Below, piece by piece: positions 45,606 to 57,215 of a stretch of DNA of 64,000 nt. Below the pieces are notes generated by a model. The model searched no databases. It was not told where the DNA came from and saw only the letters and a program-made list of their open reading frames with translations. A program made the translations under genes and the position numbers. Numbering within the stretch: the stretch's first letter is position 1; the number at the start of each line of letters is the position of its first letter. Origin of the DNA: Dendrobium chrysotoxum (taxonomy: Eukaryota > Streptophyta > Magnoliopsida > Asparagales > Orchidaceae); NCBI GenBank assembly GCA_019925795.1, contig CM034303.1:56219931-56283930 (forward strand). The letters are read 5' to 3'.

Positions 45606-46428
45606 TAGTTAACTGAGCAATATAATGTCGTTTGACTAATTAGCGATAGGTGATTGACTATTGGTTAATAATTCGAATAAACAATATTATTAATAACAAT
45701 ATTAGAGATTAACAAGGCTAATCATCATTAATAACTTTTAAATAGTAATTAATTTGACAAAAAAAATATAAGAATGTACGTGATATATAATTTTTAAATA
45801 TTTTTTAACAATTTTATATTTAAATTTTTGAAAATTTTTGAATGCTAAAATATTTTAAATACATTTTATACTAATATTTTTAAGCAAGCCGAGTCGTGAG
45901 CTAACGAGTCTAGTCAAAGCTGGCTCAAACTTAGCTCATTAACTCAGCTCAAGAGCTGCCGAGCCCTAGCCGGCTCATGAATTTGCTCGACTCACTTATA
46001 CCCCTAATCAGGGAGCACATTTTAAAAAAGGAATATTAACCCTATTAATTATACACCCACTGCATACCAATTACATCCTTTCTAAAATGTGCTCATACAC
46101 CCACTACACACCAATTACTTCCTTTCTAAAATGTGCTCATTGATTCTTCGATTGACTTTCTATACAAATCAAATGTGATCACATGCATTGAAAATGCAAT
46201 GAATCAAATTCATTTCATCAAACTTCCCATTGAAAAATATTTGCAACACATTTTAAACTAATTAAAATAATTCATTGTCATATAAATATTTAGAATATGT
46301 GTCTAATACTTATAGTAAAAAATCATGATTATTATTATTGTAATATATCCTCACTATTAAGAATTTTTTTTCTTTTGTAGCATCTCGTTATTACTCTATT
46401 CCATTACTTATATAGACTCTTTTAGAGG
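45606..46428. other. AT-rich spacer with small repeats
   Basis: No gene. A GAGC/GAGCTC-rich patch ending ATACCCCTAA (45885-46010) resembles the ends of some plant hAT-type repeats. A 44-bp tandem duplication lies at 46051-46140 (unit starting ATACACCCACTGC). Confidence 0.45.
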
Positions 46429-46437
46429 AGAAATTAT

Positions 46438-46583
46438 TCTGTGCGGACACTGGACGGTCCGGAGATCAATTAGAACGTGCCATGTCACCAGGTACACAAC
46501 GGTATCGAGCAAAAAAATGACGTGGCGCATTCTGGTTGGTCTCCGGATGCCGTTCAGGGTCCGCACAGAATAAATTTTCTTTT
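46438..46583. mobile_element. Mutator-type MITE (146 bp)
   Basis: Terminal inverted repeats of about 38 bp (TTATTCTGTGCGGAC at the outer part, then CTGGACGGTCCGGAGA against its imperfect complement). The flanks are perfect 9-bp direct repeats CTTTTAGAG at 46429-46437 and 46584-46592. A 9-bp duplication is the mark of Mutator-like transposition. It has no coding capacity. Confidence 0.9.
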
Positions 46584-46748
46584 CTTTTAGAGAGACGAAT
46601 TTTATAAGTAAAGCTCGAGATTATTGGAGAGAATGAATACTGCATTAACGGTAAAAACTATTTCTAGCTTAAAATTTTAATATTTAGAAGGAAAGACTTG
46701 TACATAGTATTTCAATAAAATTTTTTATGGTTTTACATGTCAATGATT

Positions 46749-46842
46749 AGCCAAATTTTTGTTAACAAATACAAAAGACACTAACAATTTATAGGAACTG
46801 GCAACGTGTTAGTGTCTTTTGTATTTGTTAACAATTTTGGCA
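46749..46842. repeat. Inverted-repeat hairpin (94 bp)
   Basis: Arms carrying GTTAACAAATACAAAAGACA and its complement are separated by about 20 bp. No convincing target duplication, so the transposon type is open. Confidence 0.7.
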
Positions 46843-46989
46843 TCCATTTATTAAACACTCCTTGATATTCATTTAAATAAAAATCATATCATTTGATGTT
46901 AATTTCAAATTATAATTAATTTGACCCTGACATAGCACTTCATGCTATGATTGCACCTTCCCCTTCGATACAGCATAAGTTTTGTATAG

Positions 46990-47430
46990 GTTAGTTCATG
47001 GAGCCATACATATATAACAAATACAGAAACATAGATAGTCCTTCTAGTTATATCTTCGTGTTCAGTCATACTAGTCCAGTTGTTCATCCGTCATTTTCCT
47101 TGACTGTAACCATTCTTCCCCTACCAAAAAAAAAAAAGTTAAAAGGGAAACATCAGACGAAGAATTAACAAGTTAAAAGCACAATTGGTGGTACGCAGGT
47201 GAGTGCCTAGAAACATCTTGATGATGTTTTTTGTGCTTTTAACTTGTTAGTTCTTCTAATGTATACCTTCTACTTTTTTTATTTTTTTGGTGGTAGGGGA
47301 AGGATGGTTATTGCAAGGAAAAAGGAGGATGAAGAACCAAATTAGTATGGCTCAACGAGAATATATAATTAGAAGGACGATCTACTTTTTTGCATTTCTT
47401 GAATATGAGGGACTTACTAGTCTACTTGTC
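46990..47430. repeat. Long imperfect hairpin, ~190-bp arms
   Basis: Centre near 47207. The inner arms AACAAGTTAAAAGCAC (to 47182) and GTGCTTTTAACTTGTT (from 47233) match perfectly. Pairing continues outward through CCTTCCCCTACC, CATACTAG and TAGTCCTTCTA-type boxes to about 46990 and 47430. It could be a MITE or a foldback element that makes small RNAs. No coding sequence. Confidence 0.7.
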
Positions 47431-47534
47431 TAAGTTTCTATAGATTATTGTATCATTTATTCATTTTTTTCAATGCTTAATTGTTCTGGTGAATTGTGAA
47501 ACCTCTAGTCATAATGCAAAACAGAAAGTTGTGG

Positions 47535-47790
47535 GATGGATAGGATTTTTTTTTTAATTTACAAAAGAATTACCGATGGAAAAATCAGTTAGAAATCAGC
47601 GGATTTTTTCATCAGAAAATCCGCAATAAATTTTTGACGAAAATTCCGTCAGAAATCCACTGAAATTTTTTTTATTTTTGATGCGCCTTTCACCAGCGAA
47701 AAATTTTCCATCATAAGTGCATATTTCTGACAGAAATTTGCCGATTTCTCATGGAATTTTTCTCCGAAAATCGGCCATTTTCCTATAGTG
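47535..47790. mobile_element. CACTA transposon end fragment
   Basis: The stretch ends TTTTCCTATAGTG (47778-47790), the complement of a CACTATAGGAAAA terminus. Inside are repeated, inverted sub-terminal motifs such as TCAGAAATC, TTTCTGACAGAAA and CCGATTT, as at CACTA element ends. The opposite end was not found. Confidence 0.55.
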
Positions 47791-48111
47791 AAATCGGTTC
47801 CTACTTTTCTCCAAAAAAAACCTAATCTTCATCTTCAACACACTTCTTCTCCAACTGGCTATTGAGCTCGTCAATGTTTCCTCCTTTCTCAGGTGAGCAA
47901 AGCTCAACATGAGTTGGTGTCTTGAGTTTGACTCCCAACCTCCTTCTCCGGTGAGCCAAGCCCACTGTAACTCCAACGACTAGGTGTTCCAATTTCTCCG
48001 ATGAGGCTAGCTACACACTCCATTATTATAGGACATTAATTGGCTCATTAATACAATGGAATGAATATGAATATTAAATCAAAAGAGAGTCTTAAAAAAC
48101 TACAATAGTTT

Positions 48112-48250
48112 TTTTTTAGTTAATGTTGATGATATTATCATTGCAAGACTATCAACTATATCATCAAATCCATAAATGATTTCCTACATATTCAATTTAA
48201 TCTCGAAGACTCGGGCGATCTAAAATATTTCCTCAACTTTGAGATTTATT
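48112..48250 (+). pseudogene. Copia reverse transcriptase scrap
   Basis: Reads NVDDIIIARLS (YVDD box with the Tyr lost) and, after frame breaks, FNLEDSGDLKYFLNFEI, the LG-x-LKYFLGIEI motif of copia RT. About 45 residues only; no LTRs nearby. Confidence 0.6.
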
Positions 48251-48383
48251 GATCCCAAAACTAGAACCATCCCCTCCCAAATACACCACACACTCCATTC
48301 TTATAAGATATTGGATTTCTTCATAGTAATCTATTTCACATTATCTCGAACAGACATCACCTTTGATTATAACAATATTTTTT

Positions 48384-48773
48384 TCAATGATGTCTTCTGC
48401 TTATGGGGTATACCTTTTTTCTCTTTCTACTCCCTCTTTCTACCTTGGCAGCCACTGCTACGCTCCCCCTCCTCCTCCTCCTCTTCGTCGCTCCCATCCT
48501 CTTCTTCCCTTGAGGCCTCGCTTGGTCATAATCCTCCTGTCGTTCCTCCATCTCCAGCCCTGGAAGGCTCACCGTTGCCATTTCCATTGCGGGCTCCACC
48601 GCTCTCTCGCCGCCCTTTCCCGTCACCATACCGCCACCTGCATCTTGGTCTTCTACATCGGCCTTACCCGCTTTATCATCTCTAGCCATCCCTAAACTAC
48701 TCGTGAAATCCTCAACCCCTCCGCTTTTGTCGATTGTCCAACTAAAGAATTCGCACACAAATTGTTGTTCCAT
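48384..48773 (-). CDS. Unrecognised 129-residue frame
   Basis: An open frame starting at ATG 48773 on the minus strand. The first 45 residues (MEQQFVCEFFSWTIDKSGGV and on) look protein-like. The rest is Gly/Glu then Lys/Arg-rich and follows the CT-rich composition of the plus strand. It may be a captured gene fragment, since a GGGTAAGG site at about 48670 would be a splice donor. I do not recognise it, and it may be chance. Confidence 0.25.
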   Translation of the reverse strand: MEQQFVCEFFSWTIDKSGGVEDFTSSLGMARDDKAGKADVEDQDAGGGMVTGKGGERAVEPAMEMATVSLPGLEMEERQEDYDQARPQGKKRMGATKRRRRRGSVAVAAKVERGSRKRKKVYPISRRHH

Positions 48774-49279
48774 CGTCCAACGGGATTCGCCCTATTTAGG
48801 GATTATTGGAGGAAGTTGAGATGGATTTCGGGGATATGCTTGTTTTGCCCTAGAAGAATTGGGGGACTTGGGGAACGAAAGAGGGAGATTGGGGAATGGA
48901 ACGCATGTATTATTTACAAGTAAAAAAAATTATTCCTTTTTCAATATCTTTCAAATTTTATTAAAATAATTTAATAATATAATTGCTTTAAAATTTCCAC
49001 CTTCTAAAAGCTCCTGTTTATCACTAGCAAGTGCCAAGTAGCATAGTTTGTCTCCACTAATCATCCCTCCTCTTCTCTGGAAGTTGGTTGCCAATGGAGC
49101 TGGCAAAGATGAGGAATAACAAGGAGGTCGAGGAGGAACTTCTGCCTGATCTACCACCAATTGAAGTGAGAGCCATAGCGAACATTTTATAGTATCATTT
49201 CATGAACAAAAGGCTGCTCAAGGATGCCCGGTTAAAATGTACTATAAACTCCAGTATAAAGAATAATTAGTCACTAAAA

Positions 49280-49319
<40 letters not shown>

Positions 49320-49477
49320 AATAATTACACTTTTACTTATAAGTATGCCCCTCCCAAGACCATAGGGAGACTATTAAGTGGTGATGAAAGAAGATCTTGG
49401 CGTTAATTGAAGGCTACCACGAAGGTCTTCTTTCTCTTAAAAGAGATGTTACAACCTAAAAGCAATAAGATTAAAAT
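48774..49477. other. Spacer with (TA)n, no gene
   Basis: AT-rich, with a TA run at about 49279-49314. No supported coding sequence. Confidence 0.5.
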
Positions 49478-49482
49478 ATCAT

Positions 49483-50425
49483 TATTGTGGACTAGAATAT
49501 ATGCAGTGATAGAGTTATAATCCAACATCTTAGCATTGCATGGATATCCAGCTCACACATAGAGAACACAAGATTTTTTACATGAAAAACTCTGGAAATG
49601 AGAAAAACCATGGGGCCTGGCCTAGTTGAAAATGATACCACTAGAATTTGAGTAGATTACAGTGAGCTGACTCATCCTCAAGGGCAATCAGATTACAAAT
49701 GTCAACCGTATGGTTAAAGTTGGGGGTAGATAAAAGTCCGACATCGCTTAACAATCCGGTGAAACTTCAGGGTCACTTGGTGGAAGTCCAGTGTCACTTG
49801 GAAGTTCGGGTGTTAGTTGGTAGAATTCTGGCATCCATCGATGGTCAGGCGGAACTCCTACGTCAAGCGCTGGTTCGGTGAAAGTTTGGTGGAACTCCGA
49901 AGTCAGTTGTTAGTTCAATGGAACTCAGGCATCAGGTGGTGTTCTGGCTGAACTCTGGGTGTTGGGTGGTGGTCCAGCAAAACTCCGGTGTCAGGAGTGG
50001 TCCGGTGGAACTCCAGACGTCAGGTGGTGGTCCGAAAAAACTCTGATTTTAGGTGGTGGTCCAGCGAAACTCCATGCATCAAGTGGTGGTCTAGCAGAAC
50101 TCCGGTAATAGGTGTTGGTCTGGAAGAACTCCGGTGTCCGAAGCTGGTCTGGCAGGACTCCGGCATCAAGAGTTGGTTCGACGAAACTCCGGGTGGTGGT
50201 TGAGGAGGAGCAAGGGGACAAGAGAGATCTTCGATCTCTCTCATATTTCCTTGGGCTTGGGGGTCCCTTTTCATGAGAAATGGGGCTCTATTTATAGATT
50301 TCTAAGAGTGGCATGACCCATAAATAGGAGGAAGATCAAGGGTATTTTGGGAGTGGTTAGTTGGAAACTTTATTTTGCCTCGAGAGTCATATGCCCGATC
50401 AAGATGTTTCTTTGATAACGTATTA
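49483..50425 (-). repeat. A3 3' LTR (943 bp)
   Basis: On the minus strand it starts TAATACGTTATCA and ends CAATA. Compared with the 5' LTR it lacks about 310 bp near its start (the stretch equivalent to about 60085-60395). A 30-bp minisatellite fills 49740-50200. A TATA box lies at 50289-50296. Confidence 0.88.
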
Positions 50426-50445
50426 GTTTCCCCCCTATTTTGGGA
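50426..50445 (-). other. A3 polypurine tract
   Basis: On the minus strand the sequence is TCCCAAAATAGGGGGGAAAC, almost the same as A1 at 4710-4729. Confidence 0.85.
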
Positions 50446-51240
50446 TGTTGAGACTCCAAAAGTTTGAAAATATGCAATATATCTCCTGAGAAAATTTTTG
50501 TATGATTTAAAACTTGAAAACAATCCAAACTTGGGCATAGAGGTCCCAAACCGCTTTAAAAGTATCAAAATTGAGTCTGACACATCAAAAAATGATCCTG
50601 GGGATTCCAAAAATGTCTGATTTGACCTTTCCAGGGCCAAAAAATGGGCTGGGATGGATTGTCGGCCCCCGTCGGTGGTCGGCAGTCGCCACCGATGCTG
50701 GTGTTGCCTGATAGCACCGGCTAACTGCTGGTGCCCCCTGCGCTGCCCTGGTGTTGCCCGGCTCGCATACGAGCTATCGACTCTCTTTGAGCCGGGCGGG
50801 CTGCCAGGCTTGGCCGTGCTCTACCCAGGTCGGCCGGGGGCTACCCGGCTTGCCTAGTGGCTGCCCTAGCTGATGTGGCACTGGTGGGCTGGGTCATGGC
50901 TAACGTGGCCCATGTGGCCACGGCTACGACATGTAGGATTGTGGCTGACGTGGCGGTCATGACTGTTGGTTCGTGGCTTATATGGCCATGACTTGTAGTG
51001 TCGTGGATGATGTGGCATCCACGACCTGTTAGATCATGGCTAACTTGGCCATAATATGTAGGATCATGGCTGATGTGGGACCCATGACTTGTTGGGTAGT
51101 GGAGGACTAAAGCAGAGGCTTTTAGCCAACTTTTAGCCAAGCCAAGCCGACTCCATGTGAGGGGATTAGCCAGCTTGGAGACAAGGCGACCCCTTTTTTT
51201 CTCCTTCCACAACTATAAATACCCCCCCAGGGTACTAAAA
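50446..51240 (-). other. A3 3' untranslated region with ~60-bp repeats
   Basis: A GC-rich block (50650-50870) is followed by about four loose repeats of a TCATGGCTGATGTGG-type unit (50870-51100), as read on the plus strand. No gene. Confidence 0.55.
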
Positions 51241-51429
51241 TTGCACCTTCCCCCTCTCTTCTCTTCTTCAGGCTAAGGCATTCCCCTAGTCATGTTCAGG
51301 TGGTATCTCTTGTTTGGATCTAGGGCCTCTCACTAAGTAGGAGTTTTCTCCTCCTTCTTCTCACCTTTTAGTCCTCTCTCTATATGGGAGGCCTTCCCCT
51401 GCTTTGGATAAGTGGAATCACTTATTCCA

Positions 51430-53195
51430 CTATAGGGCCCCTCCATATACAGTGGTCATGATTGGTGGGAACCCTTCTTTGAGAGATCCTACGATCAGGG
51501 GAGATCTTGCTTCCCAAAATAACGGTGAGTAAAGGCCAAATAAGGGAGCCAGGGCAGATAATGTTGTGTATACCATTACGAGTGATTCTCTGATCATTCT
51601 TCGCAACAAGTTTCACTTTCTCAACGATTTTGTAGCGACCGTCCCTAAAAGATCTTATCAGGCGTGCCTTCCTCCCCAAGGGTAATTGGCCATCTACGAA
51701 ACCAATCTGCGAGCGGGGCTGTGGTTCCCTCCCCCTCCGGTGTTGATCGATATTTCAGCAAGGTGTGGGGTAGCCTAGCCCAATTTTCTTACAGGGCCAT
51801 GCCCATGACGGTGGGATTGATTGCCCTCTTCAAAGATTGAGGAGTTATTCTGACACCCGAATGTTTTTCAAGGATGGGTCGATTTACTAATGACGCATAG
51901 GGACGTATAACATTCATGTTAAAATAGTTGGACATCCGTACCTGAGATCCATCAAGGAGCTGGACCAGTGTATTGTTCTTTGTGAAGAATGATTGGGGCC
52001 TTATAGAGAAATGGGGGAAGATGAAGGATCTACCTGTACCTTTATACATTGGAGAGGAAGACATTCTGAGAATTCTCAACATTCCGGACATCGAGCATCT
52101 TCAGTATGAGGTTCATTATTTGAATAAATTTATAGAAGAGGAATTTTTGCTCAAAGTTGGACTATCTTTTTAAGCTGGGAGGTCTGATGTAAGGATATTG
52201 AAGAAGTCCTTTAAGGTTCTCAAGCTAGCTGCCCTAGCTTCAAAGGTCGCTCCTAAGCGACAGGCGAGAGGTGATGATCCCCAGGCTTCACTAAAGAAGA
52301 AGAAATTGGAGGGGGTTGCGACGAGTACAAGAAGGGCTCTACCTGACTCCTCCCCTATCAAGTTACATATTCCTGGGGATGTATTGAACCACCAGTGTAT
52401 CGAACATCGCAAAACCGATGGCTTGGTGGATAACCCTTTTTATTACTTCTTCTTTTTTTTCTTCTAGGATGACCTCATACGTATCTTCCTTCCTCATTTC
52501 AGTTGTCACAGTGCATGGAGCTTGAGGTTGAGCTTACTGAGGTATTTAATGAATGAAATAATAAATTTATGAAGGTCATATATCTCCAAGGAGAGTACAA
52601 GTAAAAGTATGACCATAAGACCAAAGAGGTGAAGGTGGTGGAGGAGGAGTTGACCGAGTGCAGGACTGAGCTGACCAATATATTACATTCTGTTTCTCTT
52701 CAAAATCAGCAGATAGATCGACTCCAGGCTAACCTGGTGGAGGTGTAAGCAATGATCACCCAGCTTCTGAAAGATTAAAAGGCCTTTGTAGAGAAGATAG
52801 AAGCGCTTGAAGTTGAGAATAGGAGATCCCAAACTCTTATAGCTAAGAAAGAGGCTGCTTTGTTCGTCTTAGAATCTTCAAGAGTCATCGAAGATTTTAA
52901 GAAGTCTATAGACTTCAAGACCATCATCCAGGATCGTGTTCAGGAGGTTCACGATCACATATATGATGTAAAAGTGAAAATTTTGGAGCACCAGTGTATT
53001 GATGAGGTCTTCATCCAAGGCTTTTTGAAGGGAGTTCGTCTGGTACAACAGAAGATTAGAGTGGAAGTTGAAGGCGTAACACCCAATCAGGCTTCTGATG
53101 ATTCCCCTATAGATTCTGATAGTGATAAAATAGAGAGTAAGCTGTAGAAGGCCTTTGCCCTTGAGGATGATGATAAAATTATAGAGATTGAGTAG
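51430..53195 (+). pseudogene. Antisense extra ORF of A3, coiled-coil
   Basis: Runs opposite to gag-pol of A3. Across stops it reads AIYETNLRAGLWFPPPPVL, LTPECFSRM, FFVKNDWGLIEKWGKMKDLP and ILRILNIPDIEHL, then a Lys-rich stretch (52240-52340). A long heptad-rich segment follows (52500-53050: VVEEELTECRTELTNIL, LQNQQIDRLQANLVE, FKKSIDFKTIIQD), ending with an acidic SDDSPIDSDSDKIESKL tail (53145). Antisense ORFs of this kind lie between pol and 3' LTR in several Tat elements. The coiled coil suggests a self-associating or Gag-binding protein, but that is inference. Confidence 0.6.
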
Positions 53196-53339
53196 TATCA
53201 CTAGTTGTATCACTTTATCTTTCTTAGTGATTATTAGATGTTCTATGATTTGATATATAGTTATTGATATTTTTATTTTAAGTTAGACAGTGAAAAATAT
53301 TTTAGTGATCTCCTTCAACTTAAGTGATTTTGATTGATG

Positions 53340-53850
53340 TCTATATAAGGTGCTCGATTTATCTGAGGTTATTAATCAAAGCATTAATTGATGCTTTTTA
53401 ACTTTTATGAAGGAGGTCAGATTGAATCCCCTTGGGACTAATCATTCAGTGATTGAGACATAATAGAGATTACGTATTCCTTGAATCAAAGATTTTGAGA
53501 ATCAAATGATACCCACCTAGGATGTTTGACCTATCTGATGTTATTAATCAAAGCATTATTTGATTCTTTTTAACATGTATGGAAGAGGTCAGATCGAATC
53601 CCTCTGGGACTAATCATCGAGTGATTGAGATACAATAAAGATTGCTTACTTATCAAATCAAGGATTTAAAGATTTAAGTGACACCCACCTAGGATGTTTG
53701 ACCTATCCGATGTTGTTAATCAAAGCATTACTTGATGCCTTTAAACCTTTATGGAAGAGGTCGAATTAAATCCCCCTAAAATTGATCATCAAGTGATTGA
53801 GATGTAATAAGAATTGCGTATTTCTCATATTAAGAATTTAAGATTTAAGT
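53340..53850 (-). repeat. ~170-bp tandem repeats, 3 copies
   Basis: Plus-strand units start with a CGATTTATCTGAGGTTATTA-like phrase at about 53352, 53527 and 53696. Their complement resembles the 86-bp array at 2190-2540 in A1. Confidence 0.82.
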
Positions 53851-54189
53851 TCACAGCATGTATGAAATTATTATTACAATCTCACTTGAAGGAGTAATAA
53901 TGTAGATAAATAAGGGAACAAATTTTTACTATACTGAATAATACCACACTTCCCTAATATAACTTAAGAATAAAGGAGTTACAAATGACATAGGTAACAT
54001 ATGAGATAAACAATATTCAACACTGAAGACATACAATACTTAAAATAAATAATACTATTATCCTCTACTAATAGTACTTATGGGGATTCTCTATATTTCA
54101 GGTTCGAGGGAGCATCTTTCCCTCAGCACTCTTTAACTTAAAAATTTCAAGCTTCACCATGATGGCCACCAAGTAAGGACCTCTAAGAG

Positions 54190-55380
54190 GGGGGAGAGTT
54201 TATTACATTGAGGGCCTTTCCCTACTGCCTCGATGCTGAGTAAAACTAAATCTATAATCAAAATACGTCAAGGTTTTATCCTTCAATTATAGTGACGAGT
54301 AATTCTTTGGTGATATGTAACAACTTTGAGCATCGCCATGTCACTTTCTTCTGAAAGGATATCTAAGTTATACTTGAGCTTCTCTTCATTGCTGTTGAAG
54401 TCAAAAGTTTGAACTCTGTGACTTGGGACTCCAATATCGATGGGAATAACAGCTTTCATGCCAAAGCAGAGATTATACAAGGTTTCTCCGATTGGAGTTC
54501 TAGTAGTGGTACACTATGCCCATAGTACATTCGGGTGTTCTTTAGCCTATTGCCCCCCCCCCCCCCCCCCCAACCTTTTCCAGTCATGTTTTCAACCCTT
54601 TCAATATAGTCTAATTTGTTACCTATATTTGCCTGTTTGTTTAAGGATGGGCCATGATCATATGCACCAGCTGAATATGGAGATCTTTATAAAATATTGT
54701 AAAGATCTTTCCAGTGAACTGAGTTCCATTATCGATGATAATTTTTACTGGAATGCTAAAATGGCATATTATATTCTTCGATAAGAACTATTTGGCATTG
54801 GCTTCGATAATCTTTGCCAGAGGTTCTACTTCCACCCACTTGATGAAATAGTCCACAACTATAATGATAAACTTTTTATTATCCAGTGGCTATAGGGAAG
54901 GGTCCCATTATGTCAATCCCCCATTAGGTAAAAGGCCAAGGACTCTGTAATACTGAGATCTCTATGGGAGGTAAATAGGAGAGGTTGACGTGTAATTGGT
55001 AACTGTTATATTTTTGTACAAACTTCAGTGAATCCTGCTTCATCGTTATCCAATAAAATTATTATCTCATGATTTGTTTGGCTAATATCCTTCCATCCAG
55101 ATGCTCTTTGCAAATGCCTGAATGTACTTCTTGAAGTGCATAATTTGGCTATGTAGGAGAAAGGCACTTAAGATATAGTTCTGTGAAGGCTCATTTATAT
55201 AACTCTCCACTAATAACAGTGAAGTTTGTTGCCTGCCTTCGAAGTCGCATTATCGCCATCGGATCTTCAAGAAGAACACCATCTTGTAAGAATAATAAAA
55301 TGAGATTGATCCAAGAAGCCTCTCTTGACTCATCGATTTATTGTATTACCTACGGGCTTTGAACACTTGGAAAGTGGATC
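54190..55380 (-). pseudogene. A3 integrase
   Basis: Reads FIIIVVDYFIKWVEVEPLAK (first Asp), VKIIIDNGTQFTGK (second Asp) and then a ruined TN-x-QAE motif, where the catalytic Glu codon has become TAG. Further on are MYNLCFGMKAVIPIDIGVPS and YNLDILSEESD (54480-54283), the C-terminal part. A run of 19 C at 54553-54571 interrupts it. It is non-functional. Confidence 0.75.
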
Positions 55381-55479
55381 TCCTCGATACACGTCCTTTT
55401 GAAAATATCACTAGTTGTAGAAGTAGCCAGTTTGGAGAGAGCGTCGTTTGCTCGTGCGTTCTGCTCTCGGAGGATATGG

Positions 55480-56560
55480 ACGATTTGATGCTTTGTTATT
55501 TAGGCTAAAAGGGATTTTTCTATTTGGCAGTTTTGGGCTAGTAGTGAATTGCGGTATCAAATTCTTCCTCCACCTGAGAGGCTACTAACTGAGAATTGGT
55601 GTAAACCACCAAGTCTTGTACTTCACAATCAATTGCCAGCCTCAATCCGACAATAAGGGCCTCATATTCGACAACATTATTTGTTATTGGGAACTTCAAT
55701 CAAAGTTTGTATTCAAATGTAGTTTGTTATGGAGAAATTAATAAGATTCCCGCACCAGCACCAGAATTCTCAGAAGCTCCATCAACATATAAGGTCCAAC
55801 ACAAGGAAGAAGGAAATGTAGCCAGTGGTTTATTAGAGGTAGGGTTAGTATATTTGACCGCAAAGTCTGCAAGCACTTGTGACTTGTTGTCGGGTCTAGG
55901 CAGAAAATGGATGTCAAATTCTTTAAGTTTCACTGACCACTTGATTAATCTTCCAGATGCCTCGAGATTTTGGAAAATATTTCTCAATGATAGGTTTGTA
56001 TCTCTAATTATATGTGCTTGAAAATAAGGACATAACTTCCTAGCCAATAAGACTAACGCCAAGGCTATCTTATTTGTTAATGGGTAACGTGCTTCTGTCT
56101 CAGAAAGGACTTTGCTAATATAATATATAAGGTGTTGAATAGCATTATCTACTCAGACTAAGATAGAGCTTATAGCTTGGGAGGAGACGTTCATATACAT
56201 GTATAATATTTCTTCTAGAATTGGCTTTGAAAGTAGTAGAGGTGAGGCTAGATAAGTTCAGAGCTGCTCGAAAGCCTCCTGGCATTCATCTGTCTACTAG
56301 AACCCCGCGTTACAGGCTTCTCTTAATAACTTAAAGAAAGGCAGGTATTTGTCGCTAGAGTGAGCCAAGAAGCAAGAAAGGGCTGTAATTCTTCTATTTA
56401 GACATTGGACTTCTTTGATACGCCTTGGGGGCGCCATATCTCTTAGTGCTCTGATCTTTTCAGGATTCGCCTCGATCCCACGGTGGGTGACCATGAACCC
56501 CAAAATTTTTTTTGAGGCAACTCCAAATACACATTTGGAGGGGTTGAGGCGCATGTTGTA
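55480..56560 (-). pseudogene. A3 RNase H domains (gypsy and Tat type)
   Basis: From right to left: MRLNPSKCVFGVASKKILGF (RT thumb, 56554), then the gypsy RNase H ending LARKLCPYFQAHII and LIKWSVKLKEFDIHFLPRPD (56062-55900). The second RNase H starts LYVDGASENSGAGAGILL (55780) and has NNVVEYEALIVGLRLAI, with the catalytic Glu, at about 55685-55620. As in the giant element, two RNase H domains identify Tat. Confidence 0.78.
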
Positions 56561-57215
56561 AGATCAAAAAAGGTAGAAGCATTATTCTAAGTCAGAGATA
56601 TGCTATGATTTTTCAAGGTTTTTTTACCAGCATATCATCTATATACACTTTCATGGTATGCCCTACAAGGTCTTTAAATACCTTATTTATGAGGCCCTGA
56701 TATGTGGCTCCAGCATTCTTGAGTCTGAATGGCATAACATGATAGCAGTATAATCTTTTGTTAGTTTGAAAAGCTGTTGCCTCCTTATCTGCGAGATTCT
56801 TCTTTATTTGATTGTAGCCTGAGTAGGCATCCATGAAGCTCAGCATTTGGTGCCCAGATGTGGCATCAATTAATTGGTCAATACGATGGAGCAAAAAAAT
56901 ATCCTTTGGACAAGCTTTATTGAGGTTCATATAGTCTACACACATCCTTCAAGCTCCATTAGCTTTCTTGACCATAACAACATTCGCTAGCTAGGTGGGA
57001 TAGTGCACTTCCTGTATGAATCCAACTTTCAGGAGTTTATTAACTTCTTGGAGTTTATCAACTTCCTTTTCGATCGCTTGCTGGCATTCTGGCGTAAAAT
57101 TTTATTTCTTCTGGATAACTGGCTTGCATATCGGGTTTACTTTAAGGGAGTGCACTATTACTTCAAGGCTGATTCTTGGCATGTAGGTTCGACTCCAAGC
57201 AGCCATCTTCATTTC
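56561..57215 (-). pseudogene. A3 reverse transcriptase
   Basis: The 110-residue open piece 56945-56613 holds CVDYMNLNKACPKDIF, FMDAYSGYNQI with the first catalytic Asp intact, MPFRLKNAGATYQGLI and the active site YIDDMLVK. The part before it, VVMVKKANGA and the primer-grip side, continues to about 57215 through stops. Confidence 0.82.
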
